From Knoxdaviesia capensis (lineage: Eukaryota; Ascomycota; Sordariomycetes; Microascales; Gondwanamycetaceae), in contig LNGK01000004.1 in the NCBI GenBank assembly GCA_001510575.1, forward strand, positions 2,241,956-2,305,955: a DNA stretch of 64,000 nt, read 5' to 3'. Positions 11,107 through 23,460 of the stretch are shown in pieces; the stretch's first letter is position 1, and each line of letters starts with the position of its first letter. The notes under the pieces are model-generated. The model did no database searches. It was not told the origin of the DNA and saw only the letters and a program-made list of their open reading frames with translations. The position numbers and the translations under genes are program-made.

Positions 11107-14100
11107 AAACTAGCTCAATATCAGGAGTTTATTCTCGGTGTGTGTAGGGTCCAAAGGTCTTTGCGGCATCTTCATGTCGGACTCTGCTGTTTCAAGACTC
11201 TCATCTCCTCGGTTATCGTCCTCTTCCCCTTTTCTTCTTCCCCGCGCCAGCAAACGCGATATTGACAAGTCGGTATCTGATTCCTCCGATCTGATCGTTG
11301 CAATCACTGGCCAGTTTCTGGTTTTTCTGGGCGGATCCCTGCAGCTATCACAGAGGGGCCGATGTTCCTGATTGGTAACATGCCGACGCGTATTGTCTAA
11401 ACGCAGCCATATCCACACGTCAAACTTTGCGACAGAGCCCAAAGCGCTAACCACACTGCGGGTGGGGAGCAACATCTTTGTTCCGGAGGATCAAAGTGCC
11501 CAGGCGCATACAACGGACACAGGTTTTGAACAGCATATGCAGTGTTGACTCTTATTCCTCACCTGGCTTCTACGCGGGTTACAGCTGCATACTGGCCCAC
11601 CCATTACATCTCCCTTTTCTCTCTGTCTTTCGATATCCTTGACCATCGCAAATCCATCCGTCTTACTGGAAGCGTCAGCCCGACGCGTACACCCCCCAGG
11701 TCCACCCTCCGATATGCCGATCCCTCTCTCACCCACACTCTAAAGGCCAAAGATGGACTGCTTTTACTGCTGCTGTTTGTTTTAATACGCATATCGCTTT
11801 TCTTCCCACCCTCCCCGTCCTTTCTGATGGCCCCACCTACCTGTGAGGAATGGGAATACTCTAATTTAGACTTTTTGCTTGTAGGGCGGGAAAGACCATC
11901 TGTTTGGCTTCTGTTCTCTTGCTTGATTTTTTCTTCTATGCTTTTCTCAACCTCTAGACCAATGAAAGTAGAAATGACTTGATTTTCTTTTTTGTTTTCC
12001 TGCTATTCCGGCAGTCCATGAGAAGGGGTACACACCGGACGAAAAGCCCTCCCCGGAGACTCTACGGGCGGTTTGTCTCACACGCACCACACTCTCTCTC
12101 CCCTCACGCGTCGAGCTTTTTTCCTCTCTTCCCATTTGTATACCGACAGCATCTTGCCTTCTTGTATCGTCAGTCTGATATTTTTTGTTTGTTTCCTTTG
12201 TTTTGCGGGTTTCTTGGGGGAATAGAAGAAAGCAGCACGGCATGGAACGTGTTGCGGTCGACGGGAACGTGTATGATTTGCGTGAGAGTGGGGATAAAGT
12301 CAGCCCTTTATACACCAGCATGGTCGTTCAAGACGTGCACATTTACCAAAAGTTTATGGTTTTGGAAGTGGCTATGATGCAGTTTTGTGTGATTTTATAC
12401 GTGCGTTCACATGGGAAAGTTCCTGATTATTGGATGTTAGGGTTAGGGTTGGCATATGACACCAGGCACAGGCACGAACGCTAACTGCGGTGCACTACGG
12501 GGAGACGACAAGATCTACTGGTCCAACTATCTTGATAGAGTTTGGGACGGCTTTCTAGTATGTACTCGTAGCTCATAAGGTACTAGTGAATTAAGAAGTT
12601 GAAAGGGAGTTAGAGTACTAGACTACGCGGGCACGGCAGTCCCAACTGGACCATTGATGATTTTTCGAAGCTCTTCATGAAAGCTTGTCAGATGCAGTGT
12701 AACCCCCAGCGCCGAGAGATCCCCGTGTAAACCATCATGGCTATTTCTATCAAAGTCACTATGGCTAAGATTGATGGATTGAGATTTGGCTATGAATCGC
12801 GAGTGGGACGGCTAGCCACTCCGAGTCTCCAGACAGACAAAAACATCCGAGGAATCAAACTCTGCCGTTCAGGATGAAACAGAACGAGGTTGTGAATATC
12901 CAAAAGACCAAAACCCAACAGCAAGGCTCGTGGGTAGTGTAAGACAACCCACTAGACATGCCAAAAGCGGCAAAACTGGAGCCGGTCAGCACACCGCGCG
13001 GCAAAACAATACACCGAAAAAGCCATAAGCTTGCGCCGGACCCCATGCGAGCTTTTCCCAGAAAGGGAGGTCGATAAGGCCAGGAAATAAACGAGAAGCG
13101 GTTGCTTGAAGCACGAAATCAATGCTGACACTTCTTGCAATTTCCCTTGGACGGAGGTCGAGTAGAGTTAGTGGTTGATAACTTGATATCAAGTATGGAA
13201 CTCGAGAAAGGAGACCTCACGACCACAGGGTCCAAAGACCCTTTTATTGCCCCTGGTATATACGCGTAGAACACCAGAAGTTCCTTTGCCCAGTCGGCCG
13301 GTCCTAACTGGCACCTCGAGCGTATTTCCCGACTGAAGGGACCTTGCCACAACAGGTGGTGATGCCGTGATGCTTGCTCCACCGCCCCCCGCCCGAAACC
13401 ACCATCCCAGCCTCTTATCAAGACGGCGAAAGAAAAAAAAAAACATTACGTGCAAAAGAAACAGCAGACACAAGTCTGCAAATCACAGAACTACATCGAA
13501 TCCATCCACTGGCCTCTCGCTGCACTGCAACTTCAGGTTCCCCGCCATCGCCATTTGGACAGAATAAAATCATCCTGGCCGCGTCAGCGTTGGTGCTGAA
13601 GTTCCCTGTCACTGGACAGTTTCTGGCCTTTTAGGTTTTTTTTCTTCTTCGTTCTCTCGTGACTGGTGGTGATTCGGCTTTTTTTTTCTTTTTTTTTTTT
13701 TCTCGCCGCTTCTGGAGTTCTCTCCGTTTCTCTCACGCGATTGTGTGGTAGACGCCGTTTCGCCGCACTCTGCCGTTATCCTCCTCATTTTTCACTTTTC
13801 GGAGTTTGTCTTGGGAGTAAAGCTTAGCTTCGCATCAAAGAGTGGCCCTTGTGTCTCGTTGAAATCATCTCGCTCTCGTACAGCAGCATCTTCGACATCG
13901 GCCTGAACCTGATCAACGGAGAACAGCCAGATAGCACTCGAGTTATCTGCACGTCTCCGCGATCGGCTAACCTATTGGATCGACACACCTGTGCTCACTG
14001 CCCGCTTCCCTCTGAGATTCTCTTATCATACCATCTTATCATTTACCTCGTTCTCCGTGTTTTCCCTCTTCCCAAACAGTGTCGAGATTCTGCTTCATCT

Positions 14101-15239
14101 CTTGTGTGTGAATACTCAAAGCATTCGCAGAGTCCACCATCTTCAACACTGATTAACGAGACATTGCTCAAGTCTCCTTTCATCCGTCAATTATCCGACA
14201 AGAAGAAGAAGATAAAGAACTCAAACAGAACTGCCGACGACTTGTCAACCACCCCATTCTCCGCCCTCAGTGTATTGCAAACGCGCTGATTTGTGTTCCA
14301 CCACGCCGAAGCACCGCTGAAGCAAACCCCGGTGTTCCCTGTTTTCCCATTCTCGCCTCTATCTCGCGCTCGCGAAGGAAGAAAAAAGAAAAGAAGAAAA
14401 GAAGAAGAGAAAAATTCTCATCCAAAGATATCATCTGGCCAGCATTTTCTCTGTTCATCTGATCTGGCTCGACTTGGGGACTCGGGCTTCTAAAAAAGCT
14501 TCTCATCTCTTCACCTCCACGCTTCTCCCGTGTTTCCTTACGTAACCGACGGCGACCTGCTAACCGTGCGAACGCGCACTGCCGCCCACCACTGCCCGCC
14601 GTGCGCCGCACTGTACCACCACCGGCCCACTCCGACGTCCGCGCTGACTAACACACTTCAAGCGCCGGGCAACCGCGCCGGACCTCGAAGCCCGGAAGTC
14701 GACGACATTCCCCGGAAGGCCGCGGAGAGAACCCAGAATCCCGGGCGGCCCCAAACTTCCACCCTGTTTCCCCCCCCCAATCTGGCTAAACAAAGACGCC
14801 ATCGCTCTCCACCCATCATTTATCCATCGGCCACGCGATCGGAGCTGTCAAGAGCTTTGATTCCGACGCTCGTGAACGCTTCTCTTGCTTGCCATAGGCT
14901 CCCCGGAACTGTTCGGACCAGCTGTGATCGAAGTCTGGCTCGACTCCGAGAGGATACGTCAGCTCTCTCCACATTTTGGACAACGTTTTCTTTTCTCGCT
15001 TGATTTTTTTTCTTCGTATCTTTCTAATTCGGCCTGGTTCAATCGGCCGTGTTAATTGCTTTTTTTTTTCTTCGAATTAATTCTCCCCCCGTCTGACGGC
15101 GTCCCCAGACACACAGCCCAAGCAAGAGAAACACGAAACAAAGAATTAATCTTTTTTTTCTTGTTGCATTCCTGGTCTCCTCAGTTCATTTCGCCCCTTT
15201 TTCGCTCTTTTCCCCTTCTCTCCCCTCTCCTTCTCTTCT
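11107..15239. other. 4.1-kb gene-free region and T/C-rich leader
   Basis: No protein-coding gene could be supported. The 11.1-12.6 kb part has scattered short frames on both strands. A telomere-like motif (two and a half TTAGGG units) lies at about 12436-12455. From about 13.6 to 15.24 kb the plus strand is markedly T/C-rich with long T-runs (13679-13701, 15006-15012, 15060-15069), fitting a long promoter and leader for the DUF4097-like gene. A small gene or leader intron in this part cannot be excluded. Confidence 0.4.
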
Positions 15240-18223
15240 ATGCAAGCTTCCGGCTACGGGTCTGGAGCCGCGGGGAAGCCCTCGTCGGCGGCTCCAGCGG
15301 TCCCGTATTACGACGACTCCGACGATCTGGAGGCTCAGCAGATGCTGATTGATGCGTTGTCTCCTGCTGACGGATTCCGGGCGTCGTTTCCTGGTGGGGG
15401 ACCATCTTCATCGGCAGTGGCAGCAGTGACTCCCACAGCAGCACCCACCACTACATCTCCTCCACCCACTGCAACACGAGCAACCCCAACTTACCCAGCT
15501 GTTCCCAGTCCTGGTCCGGGCTCAGCTTTAGGCTTTGGAGCCCCTAGCGCAGCCACTACCACAAGCAGCAAAGCGTCGCTGTCTCCCGCGGCCGCGCCCT
15601 ACGCCGACTTCCCCCCCCAGTACCAGCCTTACACCGGGCCAACCGCCGCCCAGGGCCTTCCACTGTCCCTGGCTGCTGTTCCTTACGTTCCCGATGTGCT
15701 GGTCGAAGACCCGTCGCTGGCCTGGCGCGAAAACTCCAAGGCGCGAGACGGCCTTCCTCCCCCCACCTATCCCTTCTCTGGCTCCCATCCACCCCCGGCC
15801 TCGCCTGTAACCGGGAGCGAGCACCCCCTAATGCACCATGGCCAGACTGACCACTACCCTCTATACCCCTCCATTCCCCCAGCCCGAGCCGCTGCTTACC
15901 CTCCCCCAACGCACGCGTCGTCATCGCCGTCGTCGCCCTCCTCCACCCCATTCCCGCGTCCGATCTCTCCTCCTTCTTCCGCACTTCCTCTTCCTCCCCA
16001 TCTCATCTCACACCTGCAGCAACACTCCCTTCCAGCACACGCCCAGCCTCACCCACACCATCCAAACACATATATCTACACCATTCCCGCCCCGTCTTCG
16101 TCCAACTCAATCCCTCCTCCGTCTTCATCCACTTCACACCATCACCATCACCATCATCCTTCTTCATCCTCCACCTCCACTCCCACCTCACCATCGTCGC
16201 CCCGATCGTCCCACCACCACATCTTCAACCCTCACACCCGCACTCTGTCGTCGTCCACCCAGGCCCTCGACCGCTCCATTCTTGACGTGCTCGCCAGCCT
16301 GCCCCCCCAGGCCCACGCCACCTCTCCCCACTACTACGGGCCGTCATCGTCGTCGGTGACCGCCCCTTTGCTCAACACCACGGCCGGCTCCACCTCCGCA
16401 GGTTCTCCCGGTCCCGCCTCGCCGGTTCCTGCGACCCTGCCCTCCGGCTCGCCCGCCTCCAACAACACCGCCTACCAGACCTTCCCGTCCGCCGCCGCCA
16501 TGGGCAACCCCGACGAAGAGCGCGCTTGGCTCCTGCCCGGCAACGCCCCTCCCCCGGAGGACCGCCGCTTCTGGGTCCGCGTCAAGCGCAATGTGCCCGG
16601 CACCTGGCGCTCGCGGCTTGTGTCTTTCCTAGGAGGCATGCTGCTGATCTCCATCGTTGCTGGAGTCGGCTTCTCCATCCTCGGCGGTGCCCAAAAGATG
16701 CATGTAAGTTCTTGCTGCCTCTTTTTTGTCTCTTCCCGTCTTCTATCCCAACCCCCTCCCCCCCCAACACCACAGAGCATCTCCTAACCAGCGTCTTACA
16801 GTTCATCACCGATGCCGACATCCCCCACGGCCTCTTCCCCGTCAAGGCCTCCGGCGACGTCAAGTTCGTGCGCCCCGACAAGTGCCACGACGCCGAGTTC
16901 CGCCTCCCTCACTCGCGCTTCTCTGTCGACTTCAACGAGACCCGCTCGCTCACCATCCGCCAGATCGCCGAGAAGCAGGAGAAGCCGGTCGGCGCCGCGC
17001 TGACCCGCGTGTACGGCGACATCGTCCTGCGCGACGTCGAGGCGTCGAGCTCCGCCGGCCTCGACGTTGAGATCATTGCCAACGACCCGTCGCTGAACGC
17101 CACCGTCGTCTGGGACGAGGAGGACCAGTACCTCAAGGTCATCACCCCGCACCAGCGCGTGTGGGACCACGAGCTGCACCCCTGCATGCAGGTCCGCATC
17201 ACTCTGCGCGCCCCGCACAACGCCCGGCTCGACGCCGTCGTCGTGTCCGGCGTCAACCTCGACATCAACCTCGACCCGTCGCTGACGCTGGCCTCCTCGG
17301 CCCTCAAGCTGGAGTCCGTGGCCGGCGACATCGACACCCGCGATGCCCGCTCCGTCAACTCGCGCTTCGTGCACGTCGGCTCGGTGTCCGGAAACATCAC
17401 CGGCTCGCTGCCGCTGTACGACGAGCTGATCCTCAACACCGTGTCCGGCGACGTCAACGTCGACGTCGTCCTGCACGAGGCCGATGCCGAGAACCCCCAC
17501 GCCGCCGTCTTCACCGCCACCAGCACCTCGGGCGACCTGCACATCTCCATGCCCATCGACCCCGCCGCCGTGCCCGAGCGTGACTACCTCACCACCATCG
17601 TGGCCACCTCGGGCTCCATCAACGCCAACGCCGTCTTCGGCTCGCACGGCGATTTCTCGTCGGTGTCCGGCGACGTTGTTGCCTCCCTGCTGCCCATGTT
17701 CGCCGTTGACGCCCCCGAGAACGAGTGCGGCTCGCTCTCGTCGTCGTCCGTCAGCGCCAGCCAGCACATCACCGTGCTCGAGCCGCACTGGGCCGTGTTC
17801 CCCGTGGCCGCCCACTCGGCCTTCACCGCAGCCGCCAGCTCCGCCGACCCGCAGACCGCAGCCGAGATCGCCGCCTTCCTGATGTCGGCCGCCACGCCCA
17901 AGGACGCCGCTGCCGCCGCCGCTGCCGCCGCCGCCCCGTTCCGCCAGCTCGACTGCCTCAAGTCGTCGCACACCTCGGTCAGCGGTGACGCCTCGGTTGT
18001 CTACCCCGCCTCGTGGTCCGGCCGCTTCGGCATGTCCGCCCTCTCCGGCGCTCTCTCCGTCGAGGGTGACGGCGTTGTCGTTGACGAGGTCCGCGGAGGT
18101 CCCCGCAACGGCCTGTTCAAGAAGCTCACCGGCCACAAGGGCGAGGGTCTCTCCGTCATCAACAGCAGCACTGTTAGCGGCGAGATCAACCTGCTCGTTG
18201 GCCAGGCCACCAAGGCTCTGTAA
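15240..18223 (+). CDS. Single-pass membrane protein with DUF4097-like adhesin/beta-helix domain (961 aa)
   Basis: Two exons, 15240-16703 and 16802-18223 (98-nt intron, GTAAGT donor, TTACAG acceptor, phase 0). Residues 1-450 are low complexity: Ser, Pro, Thr and His rich, with a His-repeat around 16137-16155. A single membrane segment (SFLGGMLLISIVAGVGFSIL) lies at about residues 460-480. The rest is a repetitive beta-rich domain in which SVSGN, TVSGD, TSGDL, SVSGD and STVSGE recur every 25-60 residues, the pattern of DUF4097 putative adhesins thought to form a stacked beta-helix. The topology is probably N-terminus cytosolic and the repeat domain outside or in a lumen. Codon use in exon 2 is extremely GC3-biased, suggesting strong expression. 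The family is inferred from repeat pattern; ligand and role are unknown. Confidence 0.82.
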
Positions 18224-18896
18224 ACTGGTTCGCCATTTTACTCCCTTTGCTAAACAACTCTCTCTTCCTCCCGAGATTGTCATGATTTATGTTGAGGAGA
18301 TCCGAAAAGTGTTTTTTCCACGTTGAGTAGTTGTTGTTCTTCCTGTTGTTGTTTCTACTGCTGAGCCATCCATGACCTTATTCTATATGTGTTCTTGAGA
18401 TTTTGTCTCCTTTCCCTGCATTGGAGTTCCAAGTTCCTGATGTGTTTTCCTTCGCTTCTCTTCCGGCCTGTTTTTTTTTACTTGCTCTAGAGTCTCTTTC
18501 TCTGGGTATTTGAATGTGGTCATGGATTGGTTAAACGTTTTCCTAACCACTTTTTATATGTGTCCCTTTTCTGCTTTCTGACTTCTTAATGAAGTCTTAC
18601 CTTTATTTCCTATGTTTTATGGTTTAACTGGCTCTCGGATAATGGATCACAGCGACATTTGCTTTTTTTTAATCTAATTCTTTCTGCTTTTGACAAGTTC
18701 TGTTTATATCTATCAAACTGATGAAAAACAACCAAAAAAAATGATACAAGTTGAATATACATGAGCGCAGCATGGTGTGGTTACGGTAAAAGTGATATGT
18801 CCTGAGAGTGTCGTGGCGTCGTAGGGGACATTTACAAGAGAGGAGGAGATACATCCACGGGCAACCCAAGAAGAGCACACCGCGATGAAGACGTGC
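18224..18896. other. Convergent 3' intergenic region
   Basis: This T-rich spacer lies between the convergent DUF4097-like and TilS-like genes and holds their 3' ends. No gene was seen. Confidence 0.5.
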
Positions 18897-21375
18897 TCAG
18901 CACTCCTCAAACTGCCGAGCCACCTCCAACACCGTCTCCTCCACCTTCTTGTACCGGACCTGGAACTGGAGCCACGATTCCAAGCCCGCCACACCGACCC
19001 CCAGCGTGGGCAGCGCCAGAACCTGCATCGGCCGGTCCGGAAACACCGCTCTCTCACTGCCGCCCTCCATCGGCGCAGCCACCGCCGTGGCGGCCTGGAA
19101 ATCCACCTCGCCGTCGTACACCAGTGCCGGCAGCACAAAGCGAAGCTTGCCCGGCGCGACCTGCCGGAGGAGTTCGTCGAGCTTCTTGCGGCTAAACGTT
19201 TTCGATGACTGTCGGGTGGTAGGCTGCGGGGGCTTGGTTGGAACGGGCAGGTCGAGCTTGGCCATGTCGTCGTCGGGAACAGCCAGGGACGAGTCCGCGT
19301 ACGAGAAGTTGTAGTTGTAGACGTGGTAGTGCGAGTTGCCGGGGGACCACTTCCGCGACCCGTCAGCATTCAGCGCCGCTCGCAGGGCGGTCAGGTCGGC
19401 CACAGTTAACGGCACAACAAACACGCGCCCCGGCATGCGCTGCTGGATGTTGATCCAGAACCGCCCGTCGAACAGCTTCCACCCTTGCCAGCTGCGCATG
19501 GTCCAGTGCGGGCTGAGGGACAGTCGGGTGGGTGTAGCGCGAGACGATGGGGAAAGACCTCTGGCTGAAGAGAATGCTACCGAGGGCTTCTGCTCATTGC
19601 TGTTGTAGAGCGCGCGGGTTACCGTCCAGCGCGTGGACGAAGCTTGTCGGGGAGTGCGTTTGGAGATTTTAGATTTGGACGGATCGGGATCGGTGATCTC
19701 ACTGGGAGTGAACAAGACGCTTCCAATATTGAATGCTTTCGGTGGCGAATTCACGGCCTTCCCATCCCCAGGAAGAGCTAAACTCGGGAACAGACGCAGT
19801 ACTGATGATGCTAGTGAAGTCAGCTCCGGGAGGGTTTGCCGCGGCGTGACGACAGCAATCAACCGGCGCAGTGCCAGAGCTGCAATACCCCGCCGGTGCA
19901 TGAGACGCTGGCGCGTCTTGAAATCACTCTCGGCATCTCGGGCTTGCGGACGCACCGCGAGATCGGGGAACTCAACCGTCAGGGATCCCGTGTTGGACAT
20001 GAATGAACAGTAGGGAAGCCGGCGCAGGAGCCGTGTGGCCGACTCATCGTCCACCTGTGCGTTGGCTGCGCACCGCGTACTAAGGCGCAGGATGCTGGGC
20101 TTGCGGAGCGCGACGGGGAGCTGCTCGGGCTTGCGGACAAGGTGGCGGACGGTGTTGCGTGCGGTGAGGGTGGGGTTGGCGTTTGTGGGGTCTTCGAACC
20201 ACCGGATGTTGTTGGCTTCGCATGTAGCTATCAATCGGTCCTTGCTGAAGTCTAGGAACGGCCGGTACACCTGCACGCCGCCGTATTCAACCTTGAGGGG
20301 TACCAGGCCGGGCACTTGTGACTTTTGAGACGCGTTATACTGATGCCAACCAGTGTCGGCAGGGTCGGGGCTGACTGCAACAGGCTGGCCAAAGAGATCT
20401 AAGTCGTGCAATGCCCCCAAGTCATGGCTGTCATGTTCATGCTCGCCGTCGTCGTCTCGCCGTTTCAGGAACTGCCGCAAGTCAGACCGCAGCTGCTTCC
20501 GCATTCTCTTGACCGCCCGCGCCGGTAAGGCAAACGACAAAAACGTGTTCTTGCGCTGGATAAGGTCGACCATGCCGCTATGCGACACCCCGTGCATGTC
20601 CTCGCACTCGGGGATGTCCGCCCGGGGGCGCATTCCCGCGAGCCCGCGCGGCCCGGCCCCGGCAAGCAGCCGCATGAGCACAGTCTCGTACTGATCGTCG
20701 GCGTGGTGGGCAAAGAACAGGCTGTCGTTGTCCAGCTGAAGGCACACATCGCCCAGCGCGCGGTACCGCGCCCGGCGCGCCAGACTCTCCATGTTCGGGA
20801 GCGCCGCCGCGTCGCTGCCGCCGCCGGGGATGCCGTACTGCGTCCAGTCGATACTGACAACAATCGGGGAAACCGACCGCAGCTTCCGCAGCTCCCGTGC
20901 AACGGTGTATGCCTCGGTGCCGCTTTCGGGCCGCAGCTGGTGGTTCACGATGATCGCGTTGACGGCGTTGTAGGGGCTATCGGCGATTTTGAACGTCGGG
21001 TGCGACTTGCGCAGTTCTGAGAGCAGGAAGGCCATGGCCATGGAATCGACACCGCCGGACACTGCTAGACCTGGAGACAGTTAGCACTTCCTGGCTCTCA
21101 CGGAGATCTCGCCGCCCCGAGAGCAGCTTCTTACCGATGCGGCGGTGGATCAAGGCGCGGGCTCGCGGGAATCGCGGCGGACATGTTGCCCGCAAAGCGG
21201 CCGCAAACTCGCTGACCGAGATTGGCTTTGCGCCACGGTGGAGAACTTCAGGTATGGAGCCCATTCCATCTCTTGCTGTGGTCGAAGAATCTTTCAATGG
21301 CGAGGAATACAGCAGTGGAAACGCCGTGGGTGGAAAGCTTTGATGGGAAAAGAAAAGTGGTTCGATTCCGACCAT
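18897..21375 (-). CDS. tRNA(Ile)-lysidine synthase, TilS/MesJ family (PP-loop ATPase)
   Basis: Two exons, 21375-21135 and 21070-18897; the 64-nt intron (GTAAGA donor, CTCCAG acceptor) interrupts the first motif and splicing gives RRIGLAVSGGVDSMAM. SGGVDS is the PP-loop that binds ATP. Other family blocks are NHQLRPESGTEA, FAHHADDQYETVLMRLLAGAGPRGLAGM, and YRPFLDFSKDRLIATCEANN with EDPTNANPTLTARN. TilS converts C34 of tRNA-Ile(CAU) to lysidine so that it reads AUA; in fungi the expected site is the mitochondrion. The protein is about 800 aa, nearly twice bacterial TilS, because of a long C-terminal half with no motif I recognise. The start is uncertain: ATG 21375 adds a Ser/Phe-rich stretch that might act as a presequence; ATG 21264 (MGSIPEVLHRGAKP) is an alternative. 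It is divergent from the SAM carrier, 486 nt away. Confidence 0.88.
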
Positions 21376-21861
21376 AAGTCTGTGAGCAGTTCGCGATTTT
21401 GGTGCCTTCCTGGAAAAGAAGGAGCGAAGATGCCGGTGAACGTCGGTCAGGCCCGGTGAACCTCCGGTCAACGGCCAATCAGGAACTGGCTCCGACATGG
21501 CAATTTCGCGACCTTTTTTCTGGTCCTTTTCATGAACTTTGGTGTCACACGACACCCAATTGTTCACCCATAAGATAGATATCTTACGCAAACAAGAACG
21601 CTTCTCCAACTCTCCTTTGCATATATATTTTCTTTGCGAGCGTTGTGTTTTGTTTACCTTTTTCTCTCATCCATTTTGCTTCATTATCAACTCCGATCGC
21701 TCCAACTCGACTTCTCCTCCGTCTCGTCTCGCCTCGTGTCGGCTTCACTCGGCTGTCCGACCCTCTCTCCGCGCTCGGCGCCCGCGAACACCACCGGCCC
21801 GATACCGCGACCGCGAACACTTCCCCAACCCATACAGCCCTCGCAACCGAGGTCCCCGACC
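21376..21861. other. Divergent promoter (TilS-like / SAM carrier)
   Basis: This 486-nt spacer separates two divergently transcribed genes that both encode probable mitochondrial proteins. T/C-rich leader sequence precedes the plus-strand ATG at 21862. Shared regulation is possible but not shown. Confidence 0.4.
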
Positions 21862-22713
21862 ATGACGTCCGGCCCGGCGCCCGCGCCACCCCCCTTCCAG
21901 ACGGCCCTGCTGGCCGGCGCACTGGCCGGCACCACAGTCGACCTGTCGCTCTTCCCGCTCGACACCCTGAAAACTCGCCTGCAGTCCTCCGCCGGTTTCT
22001 TTGCGTCCGGCGGCTTCCGCGGCGTGTACCGCGGCATCGGCTCGGCCGTGGTCGGTTCGGCGCCTGGCGCCGCGCTGTTCTTCTCCACATACGAGGCCGT
22101 CAAGGCCGGCGCGGCACCGTACGTGAGCAGCCCGGTGGCGCTGCACATGGCGGCGGCGTCGCTGGGCGAGGTTGCGGCGTGTTCGGTGCGCGTGCCGACA
22201 GAGGTGGTCAAGCAGCGTGCGCAGGCCGGCCTGCACGGCGGGCGGTCCAGCGCGGCGCTGGCGGATATCCTGGGCCGCCGCGCCACCGTCGGCCTGGCCG
22301 GCGTGTGGCGCGAGCTGTACCGCGGCTGGAGCATCACAGTGATGCGCGAGGTGCCGTTCACTGTGATCCAGTTTCCGCTGTGGGAGGCCATGAAGGCGTG
22401 GAGCCGGCGGCGGCGCGGCGTGGCACAGCCCGGCGCTGGCGGGCCGGATGTCGGCGCCGTGGAGAGCGCCCTGTACGGCAGCCTGGCTGGCGGTGTTGCG
22501 GCCGCTGCAACTACCCCGCTGGATGTCCTCAAGACCCGGGTTATGCTGGCCCAGGAGCGCACGTCGGTGGCGAGCGTGCTCCGGGACGTCCTCGCCACCG
22601 GTGGTGTCCGGCCGCTGTTCGCCGGCATCGGCCCGCGCGTGACCTGGATCAGCATTGGCGGCGCCATCTTCTTGGGTAGTTACCAGTGGACCGTCAACTT
22701 GTTGTCTGGATAG
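21862..22713 (+). CDS. Mitochondrial S-adenosylmethionine carrier, Pet8/Sam5 type (283 aa)
   Basis: This is a single-exon gene. The protein is a complete three-repeat mitochondrial carrier with signatures FPLDTLKTRLQ (about residue 32), VPTEVVKQRAQ (about 112) and TPLDVLKTRVM (about 216). The compact length, the FFSTYEAVK and REVPFTVIQFPLWEAMK stretches and the VPTEVVKQR second repeat are characteristic of Pet8-type carriers. These exchange cytosolic SAM for S-adenosylhomocysteine across the inner membrane and so supply mitochondrial methylation, lipoate and biotin synthesis. Codon use is strongly GC3-biased. I set the start at the only ATG (21862) directly before the first repeat; the open frame further upstream is leader sequence. 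Confidence 0.9.
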   Translation: MTSGPAPAPPPFQTALLAGALAGTTVDLSLFPLDTLKTRLQSSAGFFASGGFRGVYRGIGSAVVGSAPGAALFFSTYEAVKAGAAPYVSSPVALHMAAASLGEVAACSVRVPTEVVKQRAQAGLHGGRSSAALADILGRRATVGLAGVWRELYRGWSITVMREVPFTVIQFPLWEAMKAWSRRRRGVAQPGAGGPDVGAVESALYGSLAGGVAAAATTPLDVLKTRVMLAQERTSVASVLRDVLATGGVRPLFAGIGPRVTWISIGGAIFLGSYQWTVNLLSG

Positions 22714-23460
22714 CCGCGCAATCAGCAGGCTGTCTACACCTTCCTCTCTGTTTCCTTCTCACCCTTTCCTCATGTATCATGTATCACACGCAATGCCCAG
22801 CATTTTGTACCACCATCGCATGCCCATCATTTGTCTTCCAGCATCATGCATCCCACGTCGGGCCTTGTTGCTTGTATATTACATACTTTAATACGCTGTT
22901 TTCAAAAGTTATAGACAATAGACAGGACTATAAAAATAGAAATGAAACACTTCCCCAAATTCAGTTTTCCGCCCACCTCATATTATATACACGTCATCTC
23001 ATCAACATGACCGCGAGAAACCGCTGACACATAGACACACTAGTTACAAATAAGTACAAGACCGCTGTTGGGATCAAGGATGGGTTCCGCTCCAACAACA
23101 AATAACACTGATATGTCTGTAGCCGCCCGAACAAACGCTTGGTGGAGAGTGTCCACACGTAAGAACAAACCAAGAGAAACAGAAATCAAAAAGAAAACGA
23201 CTGACAGAAAAACGAAGTGGGAAAATATCTTGAAAAGAAACAGAAAAAGAGCGCTCCCCAACTCTCAGGCATTGGCGTTGGATATATGTGAAGGATGAAG
23301 ATAAAAGGGATAGAATCAAAAGAATACTCAAAGCACTCAAAGCACTCTAAGCACTCGAAGCAAGCCGCTGGACGCCGCCACATAACTGCGTGCACTCACT
23401 TTAGTTTCGGGGAATGAAACGCGTGCGCAGTTTATCGCGAAAAACTAGGCGCGCTCGGAG
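22714..23460. other. Convergent 3' intergenic region
   Basis: This holds the 3' ends of the SAM carrier (plus) and the WDR48-like gene (minus). It is AT-richer than the flanking coding DNA. No gene was seen. The repeated 3' end of the WDR48-like gene begins at 23461. Confidence 0.45.

Noticed and set aside
16796..18283. A 495-codon open frame on the minus strand, opposite the DUF4097-like exon
   Set aside because: It is Val/Gly/Asp-rich and arises from the extreme GC3 bias of the real plus-strand exon. It has no motif and no own leader.
21645..22679. Long alternative frames over the SAM carrier on both strands
   Set aside because: Only the 21862-22713 frame contains the three carrier signatures; the others are shadows.
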